Assembly: GCA_021413535.1 (NCBI GenBank)
Contig: JAIOQF010000071.1
Coordinates: 1 to 9,316, forward strand
Direction: 5' to 3'
DNA length: 9,316 bases
Origin: Verrucomicrobiota bacterium
GTDB taxonomy: Bacteria > Verrucomicrobiota > Verrucomicrobiia > Verrucomicrobiales > Verrucomicrobiaceae
Below the pieces are notes generated by a model, which saw only the letters and a list, made by a program, of their open reading frames with translations, did no database searches and was not told where the DNA came from. Below, piece by piece: positions 1 through 6,466 of this stretch. The position numbers were made by a program, and so were the translations under genes. Numbering within the stretch: position 1 is the first letter of the stretch; each line of letters begins with the position of its first letter.

Positions 1-1118
1 TCCTGAATGATGCCGCGATAAATGTCCACGATGTAAAGGAAGACGTCGGGGCCGGTGGTCAAGATCAGCGGGCTGACGTTCTGATCGCTGCTGAGGATGA
101 ACTCGGACTCGGGATAGGGATTGTCGAGCTTCGTGATGCCGTCCTCGACCTTGACCGTCGCGCGACGAATGAGACGGCCGACGGGCTCCGGCAAAAACAC
201 ATTACCGTAGAGTTCTTTCGGCAATCTGTCTCCGCGATACACGGTCTGTCCCGCGCAGCCGGTGAAGTGGTTCAAGCGCTTGTCCGTGGGCGAATGAAAT
301 TTATTGGGTCCGCCCTGAAAGTCTCCGAGCGCGACGATGGGCCATACTTTGTCGAAGTCCTTCGGCTTCTGGCTGCTGACATTGATCGCGCCATAGAGGA
401 TCGGCGTTTGGAAGTTATACAAGCCCTTCTCGCCGCCAGCGTTCGACCACCACATCTTGCCGTAGTCGTCCTGCGTGAGGCCCCATTGTCCGCCGTTGCT
501 GGCGGTGCCTTCCTTGAGCGGCGCGCCCGTGCCGTTCCAGCGCAGGCGGTAGCTGTTGTAGGTGGTGTAGATCCAGTTATCGAGTCCCCAGACAAGTCCG
601 CTCGGCTGGTGCTCCATATTTCCACCACGCTTGCCGCCCTCATACCAGACTTTGCTTTCATCGGCCACGCCGTTGCGCTTGGAGTCGCGGTGAATCGTGA
701 TGTCGCTGGTGTCCGTGACATTCACCAGCACGCGATCATCGAGCGGCAGCACCATGCGGGGGAGCAGAAGATTGTCGAGATACACGCTGTGCTTGTCGAT
801 CACGCCGTCGCCCTTCGTGCTCTCGTGGCGCGAGATGCGGCTTATGGGATCGTGCTCACCCTTGCCGTCAATATCCTGCATGTAAGTGCGCATCTCCGCG
901 ACATACATGCGGCCGTTTCCATCGAAGACCGCGAGCACTGGCTCCTTGATGTCCGGCTCGCTCAGCACGAGCTCCAGCTTGTAGCCGTCCGGAAGCTGTA
1001 TCGTTTTCAACTCCTCCTGCGGCGAGAGCGGCGGCACTTGATGAACCTCCGCATTCTGTGCATGTGCAGGGGCGATGAGGAACAAGCCAATGGCGAGGGG
1101 AAGAATATAGCATTTCAT
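1..1118 (-). CDS. PVC-type membrane-bound dehydrogenase / heme-binding family protein, N-terminal part (runs off the left edge)
   Basis: The minus strand is open without interruption from an ATG at 1118 to the window edge (372 codons, C-terminus missing). An in-frame TGA 12 bases upstream makes this ATG the earliest possible start. Residues 1-20 form a signal peptide (MKCYILPLAIGLFLIAPAHA, cut before QNAE), so the protein is exported. The rest resembles the N-terminal six-bladed propeller-like domain described as 'putative membrane-bound dehydrogenase domain' of Pirellula and Verrucomicrobium (TIGR02604 type). Visible hallmarks are LPDGYKLELVLSEP at 42-55, MYVAEMRTYMQDIDGKGEHD at 71-90, GDGVIDKHSVYLDNLLLPR at 103-121, the degenerate calcium-loop-like HRDSKRNGVADE at 143-154, and VDIYRGIIQ at the window edge. 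Full-length relatives are usually much longer, with HEAT-like repeats and a C-terminal cytochrome c domain carrying CxxCH; those parts lie outside the window. The substrate is unknown. No Shine-Dalgarno is visible. Family call is firm, catalytic role is not. Confidence 0.88.
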   Translation of the reverse strand, partial: MKCYILPLAIGLFLIAPAHAQNAEVHQVPPLSPQEELKTIQLPDGYKLELVLSEPDIKEPVLAVFDGNGRMYVAEMRTYMQDIDGKGEHDPISRISRHESTKGDGVIDKHSVYLDNLLLPRMVLPLDDRVLVNVTDTSDITIHRDSKRNGVADESKVWYEGGKRGGNMEHQPSGLVWGLDNWIYTTYNSYRLRWNGTGAPLKEGTASNGGQWGLTQDDYGKMWWSNAGGEKGLYNFQTPILYGAINVSSQKPKDFDKVWPIVALGDFQGGPNKFHSPTDKRLNHFTGCAGQTVYRGDRLPKELYGNVFLPEPVGRLIRRATVKVEDGITKLDNPYPESEFILSSDQNVSPLILTTGPDVFLYIVDIYRGIIQ

Positions 1119-1210
1119 GCGAGCGTGTAATCATTGTTCAATTACCTTGGAATTCAAATTGTCCAGTAGTAGAACGAACTCACAATTCCAATGTAAGTGC
1201 TGCATTCGTA

Positions 1211-1226
1211 GAGGAGGTGTCTCCTC
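1211..1226. repeat. Perfect 6-bp inverted repeat (hairpin)
   Basis: GAGGAG at 1211-1216 pairs with CTCCTC at 1221-1226 around the 4-nt loop GTGT. No T-run follows on either strand, so it is not an intrinsic terminator. It lies about 90 bases upstream of the start at 1118 and could be a leader structure or an operator half-site pair, or chance. Confidence 0.4.
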
Positions 1227-1358
1227 AGCTGTATGATGCGCCAGTATCGCAACGCCACTCCGGTCGAGTATCGAAACGAGCAGACATGAAATTCCGCTTT
1301 GAAGGGGGGTGAAGGGTGTCAGTCGATGATTTTTTAAGGTCGGAGGGTGCCCCGTGGA

Positions 1359-1374
1359 CTGCGGCAGACCGCAG
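1359..1374 (-). repeat. Perfect GC-rich hairpin just past the stop of the lectin-like gene
   Basis: CTGCGG at 1359-1364 pairs with CCGCAG at 1369-1374 around CAGA. It starts 7 nt beyond the stop codon of the minus-strand gene ending at 1382. No U-tract follows directly on the minus strand, so it is not a canonical intrinsic terminator. It could act as a 3' stabilising stem. It overlaps a tandem AGACCGC repeat (1366-1379), so it may instead be a fragment of an interspersed GC-rich repeat. Confidence 0.4.
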
Positions 1375-1381
1375 ACCGCGA

Positions 1382-2542
1382 TCACAAGCGCTTTGCAGAG
1401 AAATTCCGAATCCAGCCCATGCACTCCCAACCCCATGAGATGCCTATGCCGCCGTGATCCAGGGTCTGGCCGCTGAAAGTGTCGCTCATTTTTTCATCGC
1501 CTATGTCCACGATGCTCTCGTCATCCACCCAGATTTGGATTCGCGTTCCGATCACGTCCAGGCGGATTTTGTTTCCCTTCTCTGGGTCGATTCTCAAACC
1601 CTTTCCGCTCGCCAAAGTTCGCGCGCCTTCCGAGAACGGTTGGACCCAGCCAGTTGCTGACGGGGAATGGTGATTGTAGCAGCATGCCAGCGACCAGCTG
1701 CCGTCGCCCTGGATGCCAAAAGCATAACTGCTCTCTCCTTTCACGTTCCAGCTCTCCTTCGAGTCGGCCACATGAAACGACAGGGCCCCGGAACGATAAT
1801 CCGCAGGCAATCCATGTGGATTGAACGCCGGATTCACTCCGGTCATTCCCAGCTCAAACTCCACGCTGTAATTCTTCCACTCCTGGCTGCCGATGTTGGT
1901 CACGAGCGCGGCGCTGCGACCGTTGCCCCAGTGGCCGTAATTGAATCCGGGCCGCGCCTTGGGCAGCGTGACCAGTTTGTCTCCCTGAACCTCAAACAGG
2001 GTCCGCCACGGTGTCCAGTTCACGTTGCCGATTTTCAGTGGCCCGTCGCCTGGAGGCAGCCCGCCTTCCTGTAACATGGTGAATGTAATCCGGTCGATCA
2101 GTGCCAGACCGGGCGTCAAATTTCCCAAGGCGGTCTCGATGGGAAAATTTTCCATGGTCAGCATCCCGGTCATCTGGTCGCCGTTTTGCAGTTTCACCAT
2201 CACTCGTTCCTCCTTGTGGCGGATTTCACACTGCCGGATGTTCAGCAGCGGAATCTCCACGGTCGCGAAATCCATTTTTAATGCCAGCGCCCTCGTCTGC
2301 GGAACGCCCACCAACCGTGAACCGTCGGACAGCTCCAGTGTGGCGCTCAACCGATTTCGCACAACCCGTGGCAAACAATGCTCCGCCTGAGTGCCCGCAG
2401 CCATCATGACGAGTCCAAGCAGGGCAAGAACCGACAGATGGAATCGGCTTCGTGTCGCGACACGCTGATTGATGATTGATGCGGTGGAATTTTTCCCTCG
2501 CGAGGCGCGGGGCCGTTGGGCGATGGCAGAATGTGTTTTCAT
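1382..2542 (-). CDS. Secreted protein with two SH3/Sm-like repeats and a concanavalin-A/DUF1080-like C-terminal domain
   Basis: The 386-residue product has an unusually long basic N-terminal region (1-34) before a hydrophobic stretch (about 35-50) and a likely cleavage site after TQA (51-53), so it is probably exported. Residues 68-108 and 115-155 look like two copies of a small beta-barrel unit. Each begins with an LxDGxxLxG-like strand (LELSDGSRLVG and VKLQNGDQMTG) and ends with a hydrophobic ΨxLxxIxxΨxΨ strand. Residues 176-386 have the strand pattern of a LamG/DUF1080 jelly-roll, with KNYSVEFELGMTG at 223-235, a central Trp/Gly-rich part, NKIRLDVIGTRIQIWVDDE at 324-342, and the closing GGIGISWGWECMGWIRNFSA at 364-383. 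DUF1080 relatives are linked to sugar binding or 3-keto-disaccharide hydrolysis, but I see no diagnostic catalytic motif, so no enzyme activity is claimed. It is divergent from the FAD gene at 2686. No Shine-Dalgarno precedes the ATG at 2542. Confidence 0.8.
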   Translation of the reverse strand: MKTHSAIAQRPRASRGKNSTASIINQRVATRSRFHLSVLALLGLVMMAAGTQAEHCLPRVVRNRLSATLELSDGSRLVGVPQTRALALKMDFATVEIPLLNIRQCEIRHKEERVMVKLQNGDQMTGMLTMENFPIETALGNLTPGLALIDRITFTMLQEGGLPPGDGPLKIGNVNWTPWRTLFEVQGDKLVTLPKARPGFNYGHWGNGRSAALVTNIGSQEWKNYSVEFELGMTGVNPAFNPHGLPADYRSGALSFHVADSKESWNVKGESSYAFGIQGDGSWSLACCYNHHSPSATGWVQPFSEGARTLASGKGLRIDPEKGNKIRLDVIGTRIQIWVDDESIVDIGDEKMSDTFSGQTLDHGGIGISWGWECMGWIRNFSAKRL

Positions 2543-2685
2543 CTTAGCAGTGTGACAGCATCACGAGGATGAGGGTCATTCTCTTGTAAAATTGTGTAAG
2601 AATATTGTCTCTTCACCTCGACAGCCGCGATCATGCAGGTGCTGAATTCAATTGAGCCTCCTGACGTCGGCTGCTACGAACACCC
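2543..2685. promoter_or_regulatory. Divergent intergenic region, presumed promoters for both flanking genes
   Basis: This 143-bp region separates two divergent starts (2542 minus, 2686 plus) and must hold a promoter for each unless transcription begins far away. An AT-rich core at about 2578-2612 contains TTGTAA, TTGTGTAA and AATATT. The TTGTAA/TTGTGTAA spacing repeat could be a regulator site, but no clear -35/-10 pair with normal spacing is visible. Neither start has a Shine-Dalgarno. Confidence 0.35.
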
Positions 2686-3726
2686 ATGACGGCTCCACCC
2701 ATTCTCATCGCCGGCGGCGGGCTCGCGGGCACGGCGCTGGGATGGGCCTTACATGAGCGCGGCGTTCCGTTTCTGATCGTCGATCCAAACGAAGCTGGCA
2801 CTTGTTCCAAAATCGCCGCAGGCCTGGTGACACCCATCACCGGCAAGCGGGTCAAACCAAGTTGGCGAGTGGGGGAACTGCTGCCGGTGGCGCTCGCGCT
2901 TTACCGCAGAGTGGAAATGCTTCTTGGCGGCGAGTTTTATCACGAGCGACCGCTCGTCCGCTTGTTCAAGGAAGCGCACGAGGTGGAATGGTGGCGCGGA
3001 CGCGCAGACGAACCCGGGCTTGATCAATGGGTTGATGCCGCCGCGCCATTGGTCGATCCCGCGTTGGTGCATTCGGAGTTCGGCGGTTTCGTCCAACGTC
3101 AGGCCGGCTGGCTGGACACGGCGGCGTATCTGGAAGCAAGCCGCGCATTCTTTGAGAATATTAGCGCGTGGCGGCAGGGTGTTATTGCCGAAGAAGAAGT
3201 TGATGCGTCTGAGAACGGTGTTCTCTGGCAAGGCGAAGATTTCAGCCATGTGGTTTTCTGCCGCGGAGCGGAGCAGCGGACCGGCTCCCGCTTTTTTTCC
3301 TGGCTGAAATTTGACTGCGCGCGCGGAGTGATCGCATCGCTCAAGGTCAATTTGGCGGAAGTCCGCATCATCAACCGCGGCTGCTGGCTGTTGCCGCACA
3401 CTGCGGGACATTGGCGCGCGGGCTCGACTTATGAGTTCGATTTGACGACTCCGATGGAGACTTCCATCGCCGACTTGCACAGAAAGCTCTCGCTGCTGCT
3501 TCGCATCCCCTTTGAAATGAGCGAGACGCAGGCTGGCATCCGACCGATCATCAAGCATCGCCAGCTCGTGCTCGGCCGGCATCCGGCGCATCCGCGAGTC
3601 TGCGTGTTCAACGGCCTCGGCTCCAAGGGCGTGCTGCGGGCGCCGTATTTTGCGAAGATGCTGGCAGAGCATCTTCTGGATGACAAACCGCTGGAGCCGG
3701 TCGTGGATGTGCGTGCCAATGACTGA
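2686..3726 (+). CDS. FAD-dependent oxidoreductase, DAO family, MnmC1/MnmL-like
   Basis: The 346-residue protein has a Rossmann FAD-binding N-terminus: GGGLAG at 10-15 gives GxGxxG, and Asp33 closes the second strand in the position that binds the ribose. SKIAAGLVTPITGKR at 41-55 matches the conserved second FAD-contact segment of DAO-family enzymes. AGSTYEFD (245-252), AGIRPIIKHRQLVLGRHP (283-300) and FNGLGSKGVLRAPYFAKMLA (308-327) are the C-terminal FAD-closing motifs. They resemble the GxGSRGLxxAP segment of the MnmC oxidoreductase domain, which turns cmnm5(s2)U into nm5(s2)U in the tRNA anticodon. There is no signal peptide, so it is cytosolic. Its 3' end overlaps the methyltransferase start by 8 bp. 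An in-frame TGA at 2662-2664 confirms the ATG at 2686 as the start, without a Shine-Dalgarno. The DAO-family call is strong. The tRNA role rests on the C-terminal motif and the partner gene. A glycine-oxidase-like amine oxidase is the alternative. Confidence 0.88.
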   Translation: MTAPPILIAGGGLAGTALGWALHERGVPFLIVDPNEAGTCSKIAAGLVTPITGKRVKPSWRVGELLPVALALYRRVEMLLGGEFYHERPLVRLFKEAHEVEWWRGRADEPGLDQWVDAAAPLVDPALVHSEFGGFVQRQAGWLDTAAYLEASRAFFENISAWRQGVIAEEEVDASENGVLWQGEDFSHVVFCRGAEQRTGSRFFSWLKFDCARGVIASLKVNLAEVRIINRGCWLLPHTAGHWRAGSTYEFDLTTPMETSIADLHRKLSLLLRIPFEMSETQAGIRPIIKHRQLVLGRHPAHPRVCVFNGLGSKGVLRAPYFAKMLAEHLLDDKPLEPVVDVRAND

Positions 3727-4381
3727 GCCCGAGGACATCAATACACTTTCGCACACCACGCGTTTTCCCGTGGCGCTGCCCACGGCGCTGCGCTGGTCGC
3801 ACGCGCTGCTGGGGCCGCGCTTGCGTGCGGGCGATGTCGTGGTGGATGCGACTGCAGGAAACGGACACGATACCGTTTTTCTCGCGCAGCGGGTGTTGCC
3901 CGGCGGTCGGGTGTTTGTTTTTGACGTGCAGGCCGCCGCCTTGGAACGAACAAAATCTCAAATCTTTGATGATAAATCTCAGATCAAACAGCCCGATGCC
4001 ATTGCTCTGATTCATGCGGGGCATGAACGGTTGGAGGAATATTTGCCGCCGGAACTTAGGGGTGGCATCCGTGCGTTCATGTTCAACTTGGGCTGGCTGC
4101 CGGGCAGCGACAAGGCTTGCATCACGCGAACCGAGACGACGCTGACCGCTTTGCGCAAAGCGACCGACTGGCTGGCTGAGGGCGGCATGATCACCATTGT
4201 GTGTTATCCCGGCCACGACGGCGGTGATGCGGAAGCAAACGCTGTCGAACAATGGGCCGCACATCTTCCGGCGGATTCGTTTGAGGCGCAGAAGATCGCG
4301 TTTCTCAATCTGGACGGCGCGCCGCCGCGTTGCGTGGTGCTGCGCAAACGCGCCCGGCTCACGGCGCGGACATTTGGCTGA
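3719..4381 (+). CDS. mnmM: YtqB/MnmM-type SAM-dependent methyltransferase (probable tRNA nm5(s2)U methyltransferase)
   Basis: The 220-residue product has the hallmarks of the YtqB family once labelled 'putative rRNA methylase'. SAM motif I is DATAGNGHDT at 43-52, with an acidic residue at the end of strand 2 (FDVQ, Asp69), the family-specific FNLGWLPGSDK at 122-132 followed by the T-rich ITRTETTLTAL, and YPGHDGG at 163-169. B. subtilis YtqB was shown to be MnmM, which methylates nm5(s2)U to mnm5(s2)U at the tRNA wobble position. I chose the ATG at 3719 because the protein then begins just before the conserved N-terminus; an ATG at 3650 would add 23 residues of unrelated shadow sequence. The start overlaps the FAD gene's stop by 8 bp (ATGACTGA), which suggests translational coupling. 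Residues 79-89 hold a duplicated KSQI in an AT-rich patch. The 3' end overlaps the convergent small gene by 23 bp. Confidence 0.9.
   Translation: MTEPEDINTLSHTTRFPVALPTALRWSHALLGPRLRAGDVVVDATAGNGHDTVFLAQRVLPGGRVFVFDVQAAALERTKSQIFDDKSQIKQPDAIALIHAGHERLEEYLPPELRGGIRAFMFNLGWLPGSDKACITRTETTLTALRKATDWLAEGGMITIVCYPGHDGGDAEANAVEQWAAHLPADSFEAQKIAFLNLDGAPPRCVVLRKRARLTARTFG
3953..3985 (+). repeat. Short imperfect direct repeat inside the methyltransferase gene (KSQI x2)
   Basis: AAATCTCAAATC (3953-3964) and AAATCTCAGATC (3974-3985) are 12-mers with one mismatch, separated by TTTGATGAT. They encode KSQI twice (residues 79-82 and 86-89). The patch is strikingly AT-rich within a GC-rich gene and falls between the second strand and the next helix of the Rossmann fold, a loop that tolerates insertions. 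Confidence 0.7.
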
Positions 4382-4745
4382 AGGCAGCGGCGAGCGCGGC
4401 GTTCAGCTCCTCGAGTGTGGCGCGTTCCAGCGCTGGATCGAGCGCAGCCTCAAGAGGGGCGGGCTCTCTGGACTCGAAAATTTCACGGCTGACTGAAAGG
4501 ACATTCGCCGGGAGAGGGGATTGCTGAAAGATTTCATGAGCCACACTGGGCCCGTTGATGTGGCGGGTTCTGCGGGCGCGGACCGCCGCCAGTTCGCGGT
4601 CAAGAGCACCGAGGATGCGGCCGCGTGCTTCGATAAGAGCAAGCTCAACCCCCTCCAATTGCTCGGAGGATCGGGCGCTAGTCACGACCGAAGACCCGGG
4701 AGCAAAGGGCATCGCAGCAAGCGGCTCTGATTGGAGGGGGATCAT
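4359..4745 (-). CDS. Unrecognised small acidic, Ala/Leu/Glu-rich protein
   Basis: This frame gives 128 residues from the ATG at 4745 and I recognise no family. Codon use supports it being real: third positions are G/C-rich through most of its length, as in the neighbours. It begins MIPLQSEPLAAMPFAPGSS, a Pro/Ser-rich, probably disordered start. Residues 29-60 form a likely amphipathic helix rich in Glu, Arg, Leu and Ala. The C-terminal third (EAALDPALERATLEELNAA and on) is also helix-forming. There is no signal peptide or membrane segment. An ATG at 4793 would add 16 AT-rich-coded residues (MRFILINYDIYSKLHN), but that start sits right beside a TATAAT at 4796-4801 and would probably be upstream of the transcript start. 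The gene runs tail to tail into the methyltransferase with a 23-bp overlap. A spurious frame is the alternative. Confidence 0.55.
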   Translation of the reverse strand: MIPLQSEPLAAMPFAPGSSVVTSARSSEQLEGVELALIEARGRILGALDRELAAVRARRTRHINGPSVAHEIFQQSPLPANVLSVSREIFESREPAPLEAALDPALERATLEELNAALAAAFSQMSAP

Positions 4746-5153
4746 GTTGTGTAATTTACTATAAATATCATAATTAATCAAGATAAAACGCATTTATTAT
4801 ATCGTTTTGATTCTTAAGTCATCTTAATGTTCAATCATGGTTCTCGATTGCGGATGCTTTCAGTGTGGTGTTTTTATCTTTCAAATAGAGGTTCGCGCAA
4901 TGAAATAAACAGGAGCGGGGACAGCATCGTGCCCATACTCTCTGGGGCCGAAGCGTCCCCATTTCTTGGGCGCTTGTAACGCAATGATACGGCACTAACA
5001 GCGGGAAACTGGGGGAATGATGGCTGATTTTCGAACCATGAAATACTTGAGCCCCACCGAGGTGATCACAAGATAGGTGACATCATGCGCCTGGAATGTT
5101 TTGTTCAGCGAATTCTATCAGCCATTAGCTATGCTTTCAGTTCCGCAATTACG
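4746..5153. other. Intergenic region of about 400 bp between divergent genes
   Basis: It separates the small minus gene from the first propeller gene and must contain the propeller operon's promoter. The left third is very AT-rich. The middle (about 4910-4990) is GC-rich, with GGGGAC at 4917-4922 and GTCCCC at 4955-4960 able to pair over a 32-nt loop. A plus-strand frame of 50 codons (4827-4979) has no domain and is not called. AGGTGA at 5075-5080 sits 4 bases before an ATG at 5085, which is in frame with the propeller gene and is the window's only good Shine-Dalgarno. Confidence 0.6.
4796..4801 (-). promoter_or_regulatory. Possible -10 element (TATAAT) for the small minus-strand gene
   Basis: The minus strand reads TATAAT here, about 50 bases upstream of the ATG at 4745, within the most AT-rich stretch of the window (about 4748-4830). 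No TTGACA-like -35 sits at 15-18 bases, so the assignment is weak. Confidence 0.25.
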
Positions 5154-6452
5154 ATGAATCCAATCCGACTTCTGGCACTACTCATTTTGCCCGCTGCCAC
5201 TGTGTTCAGCCAGATCGCGACGACTCCGTTGTTCTGGCCGGACAAGCAGGGACCGACCTGCAACGGAGTCGTGCCGGATTCGGACAAGATGCCGCTGGAG
5301 TGGGATGAAAAATCGAACCAAGGCATCGCTTGGAAAACTCCACTGGAAGATGAAGGCCACAGCACGCCGGTCATCGGTGGTGATCTCATCTGGTTTACCG
5401 CAGCGACCAAGGACGGGAAGAAGAATTTTGTCTATTGCGTGAACCGCCAGGACGGGAAAATCCTGCAGCACAAATTGCTCTTCGAGAATGAAGCTCCGGA
5501 AGAACTGGGCAATCCCATGAACAATTACGCCGCGCCTTCCTGCGTGCTGGAGGGAGATGCCGTCTTTGTCACTTTCGGCACTTATGGCACCGCGCGGCTC
5601 GATCCTAAAACGGCAGCGGTCGTCTGGCAGCGGCGGGATATCAACGTGCGTCATTTTCGCGGCCCTGGATCTTCGCCGGTGGTGTTTGAGAATTTACTGA
5701 TTCTGACATTCGACGGCATCGACAAACAATTTACCATCGCGCTCGACAAGCAGACCGGGAAAGAAGTATGGCAGACTCCGCGGAGCACGGATTATCACGA
5801 TTTGGAACATGGCAAACCGATTCGCGAAGGCGACATGAGAAAAGCATTCGGGACCCCCGCGTTAATCAAGGTCGGCAACGACACCCAGCTGGTGTCCGTC
5901 GGATCCCGTGCCGCCTATGGCTACGACGCCCGCACTGGAAAAGAAATCTGGCGGGTGACGCACGGCGGATTCAACGCCGCCGTGCGCCCGCTTGTGAATG
6001 GAGACACGGTCTTCATGAATACCGGCTATCCCGGCGGTGAGCTGATGGCACTCAAAATAAACGCTGCCACCCTGGGCGATGTCACCGCGAAAGTGTTGTG
6101 GAACCGGACCAAATACAATGCCGACTTTGCCAGCGCGGTGCTGGTCAACGATCATATCTTCCAGACGACGGCCGCTGGCGTCGGAGTCTGCGTAAAACTT
6201 GCCGACGGCACTCATGCCTGGAGCGAGCGCATCTTCACGGGCGCTGGCAAAGTCATCGCCTCCGCCATCGCCACCAAGGATCGCGTTTACTTTTTCAATG
6301 AAGGCGGTGCCGCCACGGTGATCGCCGCCGCACCGGAATTCAGAGTGCTGGCGCGCAACAAGCTGGATTCCGGCATGACAGCCTCGCCCGCCGCTGCCGA
6401 TGGCGCGCTTTACCTGCGAACCAAGACGCATCTTTACAAAATCGTGAAGTAA
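5154..6452 (+). CDS. Secreted PQQ-like beta-propeller repeat protein (first of two)
   Basis: From the ATG at 5154 the product is 432 residues with a textbook signal peptide (MNPIRLLALLILPAATVFSQ). FWPDKQGPTCNG at 28-38 corresponds to the WPxxRGPxxxG opening of this family. The body carries blade-closing repeats of the type DxxTGKxxW: NRQDGKILQ (97-105), DPKTAAVVWQ (150-159), DKQTGKEVWQ (198-207), DARTGKEIWR (258-267) and LADGTHAWSE (349-358). It ends in a normal last blade (GALYLRTKTHLYKIVK). It is full length for a PVC 'PQQ-binding-like beta-propeller' protein. I do not see the vicinal Cys-Cys of quinoprotein alcohol dehydrogenases, so binding of PQQ or dehydrogenase activity is not assumed; a BamB-like scaffold is possible. 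An in-frame ATG at 5085 has a better Shine-Dalgarno but would add 23 residues before the signal peptide. The next propeller gene begins 14 bases after the stop. Confidence 0.87.
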   Translation: MNPIRLLALLILPAATVFSQIATTPLFWPDKQGPTCNGVVPDSDKMPLEWDEKSNQGIAWKTPLEDEGHSTPVIGGDLIWFTAATKDGKKNFVYCVNRQDGKILQHKLLFENEAPEELGNPMNNYAAPSCVLEGDAVFVTFGTYGTARLDPKTAAVVWQRRDINVRHFRGPGSSPVVFENLLILTFDGIDKQFTIALDKQTGKEVWQTPRSTDYHDLEHGKPIREGDMRKAFGTPALIKVGNDTQLVSVGSRAAYGYDARTGKEIWRVTHGGFNAAVRPLVNGDTVFMNTGYPGGELMALKINAATLGDVTAKVLWNRTKYNADFASAVLVNDHIFQTTAAGVGVCVKLADGTHAWSERIFTGAGKVIASAIATKDRVYFFNEGGAATVIAAAPEFRVLARNKLDSGMTASPAAADGALYLRTKTHLYKIVK

Positions 6453-6466
6453 GCCTATCGACGTTT

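Larger units (their letters stand above)
1119..1381. other. Intergenic region with two small perfect hairpins, no convincing gene
   Basis: This 263-bp gap separates two minus-strand genes. It holds two perfect 6-bp inverted repeats with 4-nt loops (1211-1226 and 1359-1374), a tandem AGACCGC pair at 1366-1379, and a T-run at 1330-1335. An open minus frame across it (1131-1436) would overlap the 3' end of the next gene by 55 bp, has mixed composition and no recognisable domain, so I do not call it. The promoter for the gene starting at 1118 should lie here, but I see no clear -35/-10 pair. Confidence 0.6.

Noticed and set aside
267..1130. Long plus-strand open frame (287 codons) opposite the left-edge gene
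   Set aside because: The minus strand over the same bases gives a signal peptide and clear PVC dehydrogenase motifs running off the edge; the plus frame is its GC-rich antisense shadow with no domain.
1131..1436. 101-codon minus-strand frame in the gap after the lectin-like gene
   Set aside because: It overlaps the real gene's 3' end by 55 bp, has no domain and no ribosome site, and its composition looks non-coding.
2749..3783. Long minus-strand open frame (344 codons) opposite the FAD gene
   Set aside because: The plus strand encodes a complete FAD protein with a GxGxxG fold; the minus frame has no recognisable motif.
4915..4960. GGGGAC/GTCCCC pairing as a terminator or riboswitch
   Set aside because: Only 6 bp with a 32-nt loop, no T-run and no further nested pairing that I could find.
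4827..4979. 50-codon plus-strand frame in the large intergenic region
   Set aside because: No homology recognised, mixed codon use across an AT-rich to GC-rich boundary, no ribosome site.
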